Positions 1 to 10,686 of a stretch of DNA of 64,000 bases are shown in pieces (position 1 is the first letter of the stretch; the number at the start of each line of letters is the position of its first letter). Made by a program: the position numbers and the translations under genes. Under the pieces are notes generated by a model. It searched no databases, was not told the origin of the DNA, and saw nothing but the letters and a program-made list of their open reading frames with translations. The DNA lies in contig CM077667.1 of assembly GCA_039707655.1 (NCBI GenBank), forward strand, positions 546,820,222 to 546,884,221, written 5' to 3'. Source of the stretch: Elymus sibiricus (lineage: Eukaryota; Streptophyta; Magnoliopsida; Poales; Poaceae).

Positions 1-55
1 CTCATTATCTAGAACAATAGTCTAAGTTGTCTTTGCTATATTTATGTTGTAGATC

Positions 56-3000
56 ATGGCTCGCGCAGTAGCACCCCTGAATTTTAATGCGTTCCTAGAG
101 AAAGCTAAGTTGAAAGATGATGGAAGTAACTTTGTGGACTGGGCCCGTAATCTAAGGATTATCCTTACGGCTTCCCAGAAGGCTTATGTCCTTGATGCAC
201 CGCTTGGTGATCCACCCGCTCCAGTTGAGTCTCTAGACGTTGTGAACGCCTGGCAGGCTCGTTCTGATGATTACTCAATAGTTCAATGTGCAATGTTGTA
301 TGGCTTAGAACCGGGACTTCAAAGACGTTTTGAACGTCATGGAGCATATGAGATGTTCCAGGAGTTGAAGTTTATCTTTCAGAAGAATGCCCGGATCGAG
401 AGATATGAGATCTCCGATAAGTTCTATGCTTGCAAGATGGAGGAGAACGGGTCTATCAGTGATCACGTGCTCAGAATGTCTGGGTACTCCACCCGTCTGG
501 CTGAGTTAGGGATGCCCCTTCCGCCAGAGGCTATCACTGACAGAGTTCTTCAATCATTGCCGCCTAGCTACAAGAGCTTCGTGTTGAACTATAACATGCA
601 CGGGATGAACAAGTCAGTCGCCGAGCTGTTTGCGATGCTGAAAGTCGCTGAGTCTGAAATTCAGAAGGAGCATCAAGTGTTGATGGTCAATAAAACCACT
701 AGTTTCAAGAAAAATGGCAAGGGTAAGAAGGGTAACTCTAAGAAGAGTGGCAAAGCAGTTGCTCCTCTCGTGAAGAAACCCAAGGCTGGACCCAAACCAG
801 AAACTGTGTGTTTTCATTGCAAGGGAACTGGACACTGGAAGCGGAATTGCCCCAAGTATTTGGCTGACAAGAAGGCGGCCAACAACAAACAAGGTATATA
901 TGATATACATGTTATTGATGTGTACCTTACCAACTCTCGTTGTAGTGCCTGGGTATTTGATACCGGTGCGGTTGCTCATATTTGCAACTCAAAACAGGAA
1001 CTGCGGAATAGACGGAGGCTGGCAAAGGACGAAGTGACGATGCGCGTGGGAAATGGTTCCAAGGTTGATGTGATCGCCGTCGGCACGCTCGCTCTTCGAT
1101 TACCGTCGGGATTAGTGATGAACCTAAATAAGTGTTATTTGGTGCCTGCGTTAAGCATGAACATTATATCTGGATCTTGTTTATTGCGAGACGGTTACTC
1201 ATTTAAATCAGAGAATAATGGTTGTTCTATTTATATGAGTAATATCTTTTATGGTCATGCACCCAATGTGAGGGGTTTATTCTTGTTGAATCTCGATAGT
1301 AATGATACACATGTTCATAACATTGATGCCAAAAGATGTAGAATTGATAATGATAATACCACTTTCTTGTGGCACTGCCGTTTAGGTCATATTGGCGTAA
1401 AACGCATGAGGAAGCTCCATGCTGATGGACTTTTGGAGTCACTTGATTTTGAATCACTTGACACATGTGAGCCATGCCTCATGGGCAAGATGACTAAAAC
1501 GCCGTTCTCTGGAATAATGGAACGGGCAAGTGACTTATTGGAAATCATACATAGTGATGTGTGCGGTCCGATGAGCATTGAGGCGCGCGGTGGTTATCGT
1601 TACTTTCTCACCTTCACTGATGACTTAAGTAGATATGGGTATATTTACTTAATGAAACACAAGTCTGAAACATTTGAAAAGTTCAAACAATTTCAGAGTG
1701 AAGTTGAGAATCATCGTAACAAGAAGATTAAATTCCTACGATCTGATCGAGGAGGAGAATATCTGAGTTATGAGTTTGGCAGTCACTTAAGACAATGTGG
1801 AATTGTTTCACAATTAACACCGCCTGGAACACCACAGCGTAATGGTGTGTCCGAACGTCGTAATCGAACCTTATTGGATATGGTGCGATCTATGATGTCT
1901 CTTGCCGATTTGCCACTATCGTTTTGGGGTTATGCATTAGAGACAGCTGCATTCACTTTAAATAGGGCACCATCGAAATCCGTTGAGACAACGCCATATG
2001 AACTTTGGTTTGACAAGAAGCCAAAGCTGTCGTTTCTTAAAGTTTGGGGATGTGATGCTTATGTCAAAAAGCTTCAGCCTGAAAAGCTGGAACCCAAAGC
2101 GAAGAAATGCGTCTTCATAGGATACCCAAAAGAGACAGTTGGGTATACCTTCTACCTTAGATCCGAAGGCAAAGTGTTTGTCGCTAAAAACGGAACATTT
2201 CTTGAGAAAGAGTTTCTCTCGAAAGAATTGAGTGGGAGGAAGATAGAACTTGATGAGGTTGTTGAACCTTTACTTCAACCTGAGAGTAGCGCAGCGCAGA
2301 AAGTTGTTTCTGTGGAGCCTACATTAGCTGAAGAGGAAGTTAATGATGATGATCATGAAGCTTTGGATCAAGTTGCTATCGAACCTCGTAGGTCGACAAG
2401 GACGCGTACTGCTCCTGAGTGGTACGGCAACCCTGTCTTAGAGGTCATGTTGTTAAACAACGATGAACCTACGAGCTATGGAGAAGCGATGATGGGCCCG
2501 GATTCCGAGAAGTGGTTAGAGGCCATGAAATCCGAGATGGGATCCATGTATGAAAACAAAGTATGGACTTTGGAAGTATTACCTGAAGGGCGTAAAGCCA
2601 TTCAGAACAAATGGATCTTTAAGAGGAAGACGGACGCGGACGGTAATGTCACCGTCTATAAAGCTCGACTTGTGGCAAAGGGTTTTTCACAAGTTCAAGG
2701 AGTTGACTACGATGAGACCTTCTCACCCGTAGCGATGCTTAAGTCCGTCAGAATCATGTTAGCAATAGCTGCCTTTTTCGATTATGAAATTTGGCAGATG
2801 GATGTCAAAACAGCGTTCCTTAACGGTTACCTTAAGGAAGAGTTGTATATGATGCAACCAGAAGGTTTTGTCGATCCAGAGAATGCTGACAAAGTTTGCA
2901 AACTCCAGCGATCCATTTATGGACTGGTGCAAGCATCTCGGAGTTGGAATCTTCGCTTTGATGAAGTGATCAAAGCGTTCGAGTTTATACAAGTTTACGG

Positions 3001-4039
3001 AGAAGCTTGTATTTACAAGAAAGTGAGTGGGAGCTCTATAACGTTTCTAATATTATATGTGGATGACATATTGCTGATTGGAAACAATATAGAAATGCTG
3101 GAAAGCGTAAAGGAATATTTGAACAAGAGTTTTTCAATGAAGGACCTAGGAGAAGCTGCTTTCATATTAGGCATCAAGATCTATAGAGATAGATCGAGAC
3201 GCTTAATAGGACTTTCACAAAGCACATACCTTGATAAGATTTTGAAGAAGTTCAAAATGGATCAGTCCAAGAAGGGGTTCTTGCCTGTTTTGCAAGGTGT
3301 GAAGTTGAGTAAGACTCAATGCCCAGTGACTGCAGAAGATAGAGAAAAGATGAGTGTCATCCCCTATGCTTCAGCCATAGGCTCTATTATGTATGCAATG
3401 CTGTGCACAAGACCCGATGTCAGCCTTGCCATAAGTATGGCCGGAAGGTTTCAAAGTGATCCAGGAATGGAACACTGGACGACGGTCAAGAATATCCTGA
3501 AGTACCTGAAAAGGACTAAGGACATGTTTCTCGTTTATGGAGGTGATCAAGAGCTCGTCGTAAAGGGTTACGTCGATGCAAGCTTTGACACTGATCCGGA
3601 TGACTCTAAGTCGCAAACCGGATACGTATTTATTCTTAATGGGGGTGCGGTTAGCTGGTGCAGTTCCAAGCAAAGCGTGGTAGCAGATTCTACATGCGAA
3701 GCGGAGTACATCGCTGCCTCGGAGGCGGCGAAGGAAGGTGTCTGGATGAAGGAGTTCATGACAGATCTTGGAGTAGTGCCTAGTGCGCTTAACCCAATGA
3801 CTCTGTTTTGTGATAACACTGGTGCCATTGCTCTAGCCAAGGAACCAAGATTTCACAAGAGGACCAGACACATAAAACGACGTTTCAATTCCATCCGCGA
3901 TTACATCAAGGAGGACGACATAAATATTTGCAAAGTACACACGGATCTAAATGTTGCAGATCCGATGACTAAACCTCTTCCAAGGGCTAAACATGAACAA
4001 CACCAGAACTGCATGGGTGTTCGATTCATTACAATGTAA
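56..4039 (+). CDS. Copia gag-pol polyprotein (capsid, protease, integrase, RT, RNase H)
   Basis: One uninterrupted frame of 1327 codons encodes all proteins needed for copia retrotransposition, which takes place in cytoplasmic virus-like particles. Domains in order: a UBN2-type Gag (about residues 20-230); a basic stretch; a CCHC zinc knuckle (Cys252 to Cys265); an aspartic protease with DTGA at 302; a GAG-pre-integrase HHCC zinc region (about 440-490, WHCRLGH and CEPCLMG); an integrase core with HSDVCG, SDRGGEY and NGVSERRNR (D, D, E); a copia reverse transcriptase with YVDD at 1001-1004; and a C-terminal RNase H (DASFDTD, CEAEYIA, CDNTGA). The domain order PR-IN-RT-RH is diagnostic of copia. 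The first ATG follows a short leader and fits the family start. No stop or frameshift is seen, so the copy looks young, though activity cannot be judged from sequence alone. Confidence 0.96.
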   Translation: MARAVAPLNFNAFLEKAKLKDDGSNFVDWARNLRIILTASQKAYVLDAPLGDPPAPVESLDVVNAWQARSDDYSIVQCAMLYGLEPGLQRRFERHGAYEMFQELKFIFQKNARIERYEISDKFYACKMEENGSISDHVLRMSGYSTRLAELGMPLPPEAITDRVLQSLPPSYKSFVLNYNMHGMNKSVAELFAMLKVAESEIQKEHQVLMVNKTTSFKKNGKGKKGNSKKSGKAVAPLVKKPKAGPKPETVCFHCKGTGHWKRNCPKYLADKKAANNKQGIYDIHVIDVYLTNSRCSAWVFDTGAVAHICNSKQELRNRRRLAKDEVTMRVGNGSKVDVIAVGTLALRLPSGLVMNLNKCYLVPALSMNIISGSCLLRDGYSFKSENNGCSIYMSNIFYGHAPNVRGLFLLNLDSNDTHVHNIDAKRCRIDNDNTTFLWHCRLGHIGVKRMRKLHADGLLESLDFESLDTCEPCLMGKMTKTPFSGIMERASDLLEIIHSDVCGPMSIEARGGYRYFLTFTDDLSRYGYIYLMKHKSETFEKFKQFQSEVENHRNKKIKFLRSDRGGEYLSYEFGSHLRQCGIVSQLTPPGTPQRNGVSERRNRTLLDMVRSMMSLADLPLSFWGYALETAAFTLNRAPSKSVETTPYELWFDKKPKLSFLKVWGCDAYVKKLQPEKLEPKAKKCVFIGYPKETVGYTFYLRSEGKVFVAKNGTFLEKEFLSKELSGRKIELDEVVEPLLQPESSAAQKVVSVEPTLAEEEVNDDDHEALDQVAIEPRRSTRTRTAPEWYGNPVLEVMLLNNDEPTSYGEAMMGPDSEKWLEAMKSEMGSMYENKVWTLEVLPEGRKAIQNKWIFKRKTDADGNVTVYKARLVAKGFSQVQGVDYDETFSPVAMLKSVRIMLAIAAFFDYEIWQMDVKTAFLNGYLKEELYMMQPEGFVDPENADKVCKLQRSIYGLVQASRSWNLRFDEVIKAFEFIQVYGEACIYKKVSGSSITFLILYVDDILLIGNNIEMLESVKEYLNKSFSMKDLGEAAFILGIKIYRDRSRRLIGLSQSTYLDKILKKFKMDQSKKGFLPVLQGVKLSKTQCPVTAEDREKMSVIPYASAIGSIMYAMLCTRPDVSLAISMAGRFQSDPGMEHWTTVKNILKYLKRTKDMFLVYGGDQELVVKGYVDASFDTDPDDSKSQTGYVFILNGGAVSWCSSKQSVVADSTCEAEYIAASEAAKEGVWMKEFMTDLGVVPSALNPMTLFCDNTGAIALAKEPRFHKRTRHIKRRFNSIRDYIKEDDINICKVHTDLNVADPMTKPLPRAKHEQHQNCMGVRFITM

Positions 4040-5234
4040 ATCACATAGTGATGTGAACTAGATTATTGACTCTAGTGCAAGTGGGAGACTGTTGGAAATA
4101 TGCCCTAGAGGCAATAATAAATTGGTTATTATTATATTTCCTTGTTCATGATAATCGTTTATTATCCATGCTATAATTGTATTGATTGGAAACTCAAATA
4201 CATGTGTGGGTACATAGACAACACTGTGTCCCTAGTAAGCCTCTAGTTGACTAGCTTGTTGATCAAAGATGGTTAAGGTTTCCTAGCCATGGACATGAGA
4301 TGTCATTTGATAACGGGATCACATCATTAGGAGAATGATGTGATGGACAAGACCCAAACTGTAAACGTAGCATTTGATCGTGTCAGTTTATTGCTATTGT
4401 TTTCTGCATGTCAAGTATCTGTTCCTTTGACCATGAGATCATGCAACTCACTGACACCGGAGGAATACCTTGTGTGTATCAAACGTCGCAACGTAACTGG
4501 GTGACTATAAAGGTGCTCTACAGGTATCTCCGAGGGTGTCTGTTGGGTTGGCATGGATCAAGACTGGGATTTGTTACTCTGTGTGACGGAGAGGTATCTC
4601 AGGGCCCACTCGGTAATACAACATCACAATGAGCCTTGCAAGCAATGTGACTAAAGTGTTAGCCACGAGATCTTGTATTACGGAACGAGTAAAGAGACTT
4701 GCCGGTAACGAGATTGAACTAGGTATAGTGATACCGACGATCGAATCTCGGGCAAGTAACATACCGAAGAACAAAGGGAACAGCATACGGGATTAACTGA
4801 ATCCTTGACATAGAGGTTCGACCGATAAAGATCTTCGTAGAATATGTAGGAGCCAATATGGGCATCCAGGTCCCGCTATTGGTTATTGATCGTAGAAGTG
4901 TCTCGGTCATGTCTACATAGTTCTCGAACCCGCAGGGTCTACACACTTAACGTTTGGTGACGATTAGTATAATTGAGTTATTATGTTGGTGACCGAAAGT
5001 TGTTCGGAGTCCCGGATAAGATCCCGGACATGACGAGGATCTCCGGAAGAGTCCGGAGGTAAAGATTGATATATGTGATAATAGTGTTTCGATCTCCGGA
5101 AGAGTTCCAGAGTTCACCGGAAGGGGTTCCGGATGTTTGCCGAAGTGTTCGGGTGCAGCAACACTTTATATGGGCCAAAGGGATAAAGCCCACGAGGTAT
5201 TGGAAAGTGCAAAAGTAGTTTTGCTGCCGCGTAA

Positions 5235-5347
5235 GCGGTACTACCGCTTGTGTGAAGCGGTACTACCGCCCGAGCGGTACTACCGCTTGTGTGAAGCGGT
5301 ACTACCGCCCAAGCGGTACTACCGCTTGTGTGAAGCGGTACTACCGC
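5235..5347. repeat. Six copies of a 13-base palindrome in the LTR U3
   Basis: The sequence GCGGTACTACCGC, a perfect palindrome around its central base, occurs at 5235, 5257, 5274, 5296, 5313 and 5335. The spacing alternates 22 and 17 bases. The array ends about 130 bases upstream of the TATA box, a position where LTR enhancer repeats are often found. Confidence 0.9.
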
Positions 5348-5478
5348 TTGTGTGCGGCTGTGCACGGTTCGGCAGGGATCCGAGTTGGACTCTTTCCCTG
5401 CGGGCCAAACCGACCTTGTGCGGGCAAAACCGACCTAGAGGAGGCTTTTACTCCAAGTTTAGACCCCAAGGCTCAACA

Positions 5479-5487
5479 TATAAATAG
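5479..5487 (+). promoter_or_regulatory. Probable TATA box of the LTR promoter
   Basis: TATAAATAG lies in the distal part of the LTR, where U3 should end. It is followed by GC-richer leader sequence. Transcription would be expected to start some 25-35 bases downstream. Only the motif and its position support this. Confidence 0.6.
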
Positions 5488-5952
5488 AGGGGCAGGGCTA
5501 GCACACGGGACACATCAAGATTTCCCCAAGCCGTGTGCGGCAACCCTAACCCTCTAGTTCCTCCGTCATAATCTCCGTAGCGATTGGCGAAGCCCTGCAG
5601 AGATTGTTCCTCACCACCATCACCACGCCGTCGTGCTGCTGGAACTCAACCACTACTTCACCATCGCTCGCTGGATCGAGGAGGTGAAGGCGTCATCAAG
5701 CCGTACGTGTGTTGAACGCGGAGGTGCCGTCCGTTCGGCACTAGATCGGAAGGATCGTGATTGGATCGCGGGACGCTCGGTGATTTGGATCGCGAAGACG
5801 TTCGACTACATCAACCGCGTTTATTAACGCTTCCGCTTAGCGATCTACAAGGGTATGTAGATTCACTCTCCCTCTCGTAGATGCTCATCACCATGGATAG
5901 ATCTTATGTGTGCGTAGGAAAATTTTTGTTTCCCATGCAACGTTCCCCAACA

Positions 5953-6837
5953 AATAGATCATCTCGACCAGCAACCTGGTGTTTGATTCTATGTAACTAT
6001 GTACTTTACATCAAACCTACTCCGTATATGCTATAAACGTTGTCTTAACCGGCCATCGGCTTCAGCCTCCCCCGCCAGTAGCTAGGGAGTGTTCCTTACT
6101 GAATGTCCTGCGGTAACTGGAAATCATTTCGGAGAACTAGGCAATCTGGCCATATGGTACGAACAGACAGAACGCGCACAGGGAGGTATGTTATATTTCT
6201 GTTTAACGTAAAAAACATCTTCCGAAGAAAATAGTTCCTTCATGGGTTCCTTTCTTCAGGTTGCTACGTATATCGTAGATGTTATAGCCGTGTACCCGTA
6301 GTGTGCGGATAATTGCTACTTCAGGAGAATAATCCCAGTTTTTGGCAAAGATCACCAATTATTTTTACTTCCTTCGAAGCCGACCAATTTTCTTCTTAAG
6401 AACGCTAGCTTTCGGCTTCACCCGTCTGAGGTACGTATCCGGGTAATCTGGTCGTAACAATCGCAGAGGTACTCCCTTTACCCCCTAGCCCAACAATCGG
6501 GAATGTAGGGGGTAAGCATAGGAGCAAGGCAACCCAGCTTGGCCAAATCTTAAGTCCAATTGATGCATATAGTGGCGTAAAACAATACTGGAAGGATGCA
6601 TACAAGACAGATAGATGCACAAAAATATATTGTTTGGCTTCATTAAAAAGCCCCCAGGTGTTATCGGGTAAGACATTTGAGAATGTATGCTGAGGAAAAC
6701 TTATCGTAGCTCGGTCTAGCCGAACACGGCCTGGCAAATGACAACCAATCCTATAAAAGTAAAAAAAAAGGAAGGAGGGGAGAAATACAAAATGAAGAAA
6801 AAAGGGTTTAGAGAAGGTGACGACACCGGACACCGGT
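5953..6837 (-). other. 3' untranslated part of RLG-A
   Basis: About 0.9 kb between the end of the integrase frame and the Angela LTR has no long frame with a recognisable product. It continues directly from the pol gene and lacks LTR ends, so it is read as the 3' untranslated internal region. A short A-rich run is present near 6757-6800. Confidence 0.6.
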
Positions 6838-8219
6838 CTAGCCGTAGAAGCGTCGAAGACGAGCTGCGTTCCATGGGTTCGGTTCGAGGCGATTGTTCGG
6901 CGGGTTACGGAGGCGATAAGCTCCTCCTGCAAGTACTTCATCAATTATGAAAGGACCCTCCCACTTGGGCTTGAGTTTATGCTTCTGCTTCTCTGGGAGG
7001 CGTAAGACGAGTTCGCCCACATTGTATGCCTTCGCTCGAACCTCCCAGCTTTGGTAGCGCCGAGCCTGCTGTTGATAAAAGGTAGAGCAGGCCCGAGCTA
7101 TGTCGCGCTCTTCTTCCAGGGCGTCTAGGTCGTCCTGTAGATCTAACTCGGCCTCTTTTTCTTCGTACATGCGCACCCTAGGTGCATCATGGATGATGTC
7201 GCAGGGGAGGACTGCTTCTGCCCCGTAAACCATGAAAAACGGTGTGTATCCCGTTGATCGATTCGGGGTGGTGCGTAAACCCCATAGTACGGAGTCAAGC
7301 TCCTCCACCCAATGGCAATCGGATTCATGAAGAGATCGGACCAGGCGAGGTTTTATACCACTCATAATGAGGCCGTTGGCCCGTTCAACTTGTCCATTGG
7401 TCTGCGGATGATACACCGAGGCGTAGTCGAGCTTGATGCCCATATTAGCACACCAGTCCTTTACCTCCTAGGCGGTGAAATTAGATCCATTGTCTATTAT
7501 TATGCTGTGCGGGACACCATAACGGTGTACCACGCCAGATATAAAGTCGATGACTGGTCCGGACTTAGCTGAACTTACTGGTTTCGCTTCGATCCATTTA
7601 GTGAACTTGTCGACCATGACCAGTAGATATTTCTTTTTCTTCGTCCCCCTTTAAGTGGTCCGACCATATCTAGACCCCAGACCGCGAAAGGCCAGGTAAT
7701 CGGTGTCGTCCGAAGAGCTATTGGGGGCATGTGGCTTTGATTTGCAAAGAGCTGACAACCAACATAGTGTTGGATGAGTGTGTGGGCGTCCGCTCGAGCG
7801 GTGGACCAGAAGAACCCGGCTCGAAAGGCCTTGCTTACCAGGGCCCGTGCTGCTGCGTGGTGGCCGTCCATGCCTGCGTGTATCTCAGCCAAGAGCTGCC
7901 TTCCTTCTTCATCGGATATGTACCGTTGGAGGACCCCAGTAGTGCTTTTCTTGTATAATTCACCCTCATGGACCTTGTAGGCCTTGGATCGCCGAATTAT
8001 GCGTCTCGCCTCAGTCTGTTTGTTGCGGAGTTCTTGGCGGAGAAGGTAGGCAAGGAAGGGCTCGGTCCATGGCGCGATTACTGCCATGACTTCGTGAGCC
8101 GAAGGTGTTTCTTCAATTATTGAACCGCCGATGATTTGTTCATCTGGTTCGACTATAGGGGGGACGACCTGTTCTGCACCATTAGTTCCAGCGTCATTGT
8201 TCTCGTCCTGCCATACCAC
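6838..8219 (-). pseudogene. Gypsy integrase remnant of RLG-A
   Basis: The integrase is spread over two frames (8219-7575 and 7443-6838). The first part has the zinc-binding HHCC region around EIHAGMDGHH and the first catalytic Asp in GLDMVGPL. The second has YHPQTNGQVERANG with the catalytic Glu, then the C-terminal region (LPEKQKHKLKPKWEGPF) that binds DNA in this family. Stops and frame changes between about 7575 and 7443 break the core that should carry the second Asp. The enzyme would insert the cDNA copy into chromosomes; this copy cannot make a complete one. Confidence 0.9.
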
Positions 8220-8225
8220 GGATGG

Positions 8226-8849
8226 CTAGAAAAGCCGCTCTAGGAAGGTGTTCTTAGGGATGGGGTTGCGCTTGGCACCCATGTGGGCGAGGATGTCGGC
8301 AGCTTGATTGCTGTCTCTGGAGACGTGGTGGAATTCTAGCCCCTCGAACCATGCGGATATCTTAAGGACGGCATTTCTGTATGCTGCCATTTTTGGGTTT
8401 TTAGCATCGAATTCACCGTTGATTTGAGAGATGGCGAGATTAGAGTCTCCCCGTACTTCGAGCCGTTGTACACCCATTGATGTTGCCATCCGAAGTCCGT
8501 GCAACAGCGCTTCGTATTCGGCCGCATTGTTTGAATCGGCGTACATGATCTGCAATACGTATCGGTCATTGTCTCCAGTGGGGGATGTGAGGATAACTCC
8601 AACCCCCAGTTCGGCAAGTGTCTTGGATCCGTCGAAGTACATCGTCCAATGGGAATATGTACTGTATTCTCTGGGGAGCTCGGCCTCCGTCCATTCGGCG
8701 AGAAAATCGGCCAACACCTGACATTTAATAGCTCGTCGTGGCTTGTAAGCGATTTCGAAAGGAAGGAGTTCGATGGCCCATTTGGCTATTCGGCCGGTGG
8801 CGTCCCTGTTGTTGATTATGTCATTCAGAGGTACTTCGGATGCCACCAT
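8226..8849 (-). pseudogene. Second (archaeal-type) RNase H domain of RLG-A
   Basis: This frame begins with the end of the native RNase H region (DIINNRDATGRIAKWAIEL) and a tether. It then enters a second RNase H fold: MYFDGSK (catalytic Asp), NNAAEYEALLHGL (Glu), LEVRGDSNL (Asp) and a late Asp in SRDSNQAADILA. A second RNase H after the native one is the mark of Tat-lineage plant gypsy elements. The catalytic residues are all present, but the domain is cut off from RT upstream and integrase downstream by stops. Confidence 0.9.
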
Positions 8850-9038
8850 GACCGAACACTCTTGAAAGTAGTGTCTGAGTTTTCACGATGCCATAAACAC
8901 TGTATAGGCTATCTTCTGGTAGTGCAGATACCTGGACTTGCACGGAGTGAGCACTTCTGATACATAGTAGACTGGCTTCTGCACCCGGAATTTGTGACCC
9001 TCGGCCTCTCGTTCTACAACAAGAACCGCACTGACCAC

Positions 9039-10061
9039 CTAATTTGTGGCCGAGATGTACAATAACATTGGTTCACCGGCATCGGGCGCTGCTAGTATGG
9101 GGTTGCTTGCCAGCAGTGTTTTGATTTCTTCCAATGCGGCCGCTGCTTCATCGGTCCACTCAAAGTTTTTGGTCCGTTTCAACAGTCTGTAGAGCGGTAG
9201 AGCCTTTTCACCAAGGCGGGAGATAAAGCGGCTCAACGCCGCCACACAGCCCACTAGTTTTTGAACGTGCTTTAGCTCCGTAGGGATCGCCAATTGGGAT
9301 AGGGCTCGGATCTTAGAGAGATTAGCTTCTATTGCTCTTTGGGAGACAATAAATCCGAGTAGTTTACCGGCGGGAACTCCGAAGGCACATTTGTCCGGAT
9401 TGAGCCATATATCGTATTCCCGTAGATTAGCGAAAGTTTGCCCGAGGTCGTCTAACAGCTGGCTGATGTGTTTGGTATTGATGACCACGTCGTCCACGTA
9501 TGCCTCAACTGTTTTGCCGGTTTTTTTTTCTAGACATGTCTGAATCATGCGCTGGTATTTGGCTCCTGCGTATTTTAACCCGAAGGGCATTGTATTAAAG
9601 CAGAATGGCCCGTAGGGGGTGATGAAGGCGGTTACGGCCTGATCGGACTCCTTCATTTTGATCTGATGGTATCCGGAATAAGCATCGAGGAAGCACAGTG
9701 AGTCATGTCCGGCAGTAGCGTCAATGATCTGGTCTATGAGGGGTAAGGGGAAAGGATCCTTAGGGCAGGCCTTATTGAGGTCTTTGAAGTCGACGCACAG
9801 CCACCAAGATTTGTCTTTCTTCGGTACCATGACCAGATTTGCCAACCACTCGGGATGTTTGATTTCTCTGATGAATCTGGCTTCGAGCAGTTTTGCTAGT
9901 TCTTCGCCCATGGCTTGACGCTTGGGTTCTGAAAATCGGCGTAAGGCCTGTTTGACGGGCTTGAAGCCTGCGATTATGTTCAGGTTGTGTTCCGCTAGTC
10001 TTCGTGAGATTCCTGGCATATATGAGGGGTGCCAGGCGAATATGTCCCGGTTTTCGCGCAA
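9039..10061 (-). pseudogene. Gypsy reverse transcriptase and start of RNase H, RLG-A
   Basis: The 340-codon frame carries a well-preserved gypsy reverse transcriptase. It has the finger region (FIREIKHPEWLANLVMVPKK), LCVDFKDLNKACPKD, the first catalytic Asp in LDAYSGYHQI, MPFGLKYAGAKYQR, and the YVDD box. It then continues into the connection and the first RNase H (FEWTDEAAAALEEIK). It ends at a stop near 9039 inside the RNase H. It makes cDNA from element RNA in the intact family. The frame is one part of a broken pol gene shared with the protease upstream and integrase downstream. Confidence 0.93.
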
Positions 10062-10214
10062 GAATGTGCGCAGTGCTTCGTCAACCGCGGGGTCCAGCTA
10101 AGCTTAGATGGACGCTGTTTTATTGGGGTCTGTTGGATGCACCTGAAATTTGATGATTTCATCTGCAGGTTTGAAGGACGTGGATTTGGGCTTCTTAGTG
10201 AGGATCACATCATC

Positions 10215-10667
10215 CTAATCCACCATTGAGCGGAGTGTGGTCAATTCTTCTGCAGGGAGGGTCTCAACTAATGCCTCGAGGGCGAGAGATGATGTTCTAT
10301 TTTCAGCTCGAAGGGCTCTATCCGGGTCACTTATAATTGTGAGCACACCATTGGGTCCCGGCATTTTGAGCTTCATATACCCGTAATCTGGTACAACCTG
10401 AAATCTTGTGAAGGCATCACGCCCTAATAGAGCGTGATAGCCGCTGTGAAAGGGCACAATATGGAAGAGGAGTTCTTCAGATCTGTAGTTCTCGGGGGTG
10501 CCGAATACCTCATCGAGAGTAACTCGTCCGGTACAACGTGCCCCTTTCCCGGGGATGATCCCTCGAAAGGTTGTGTTGCTTTGTTCGACGCGAGATCTGT
10601 CAAACTGCATTTTGTCCAAGGTATCCTCGTATTTGAGATTTAAACCACTGCCACCGTCCATTAGCAC
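10215..10667 (-). pseudogene. Gypsy aspartic protease, RLG-A
   Basis: The frame opens at the active site (MDGGSGLN) and continues through FRGIIPGK, the region FHIVPFHSGYHALLGRDAF, and YMKLKMPGPNG, all typical of the retropepsin-like domain of Tat-lineage elements. It would mature the Gag-Pol polyprotein. It is separated by frame changes from Gag upstream and RT downstream (10215-10061). Confidence 0.87.
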
Positions 10668-10686
10668 CTTGTGTAACCTGAAGCCG

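Larger units (their letters stand above)
1..5952 (+). mobile_element. Angela-type Ty1/copia LTR retrotransposon, 5' LTR outside the window
   Basis: This is the internal domain plus complete 3' LTR of a copia element. It shows a single gag-pol frame (56-4039), a purine-rich tract just before the LTR (about 4077-4089, ending GTGGGAGAC), and an LTR that starts TGTTGG and ends CCCAACA. The first 55 bases are untranslated leader. The LTR opening matches what I remember of the Angela/BARE1/WIS group of Triticeae. The element lies in the 3' untranslated part of a minus-strand gypsy element. The five bases after it (AATAG, 5953-5957) are the expected right copy of the target duplication, but the left copy is outside the window. 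Confidence 0.93.
4090..5952 (+). repeat. 3' LTR of the Angela-type element (1863 bp)
   Basis: The LTR runs from TGTTGGAAATATGCCC to GTTCCCCAACA and so has the canonical TG...CA ends. It follows the polymerase frame by about 50 bases and a purine tract. It contains a TATA box near 5479 and an array of short perfect palindromes at 5235-5347. The small open frames inside it have no recognisable product. Confidence 0.93.

Noticed and set aside
5114..5557. Several frames around the LTR palindrome array
   Set aside because: They arise from the repeat itself and have no family resemblance.
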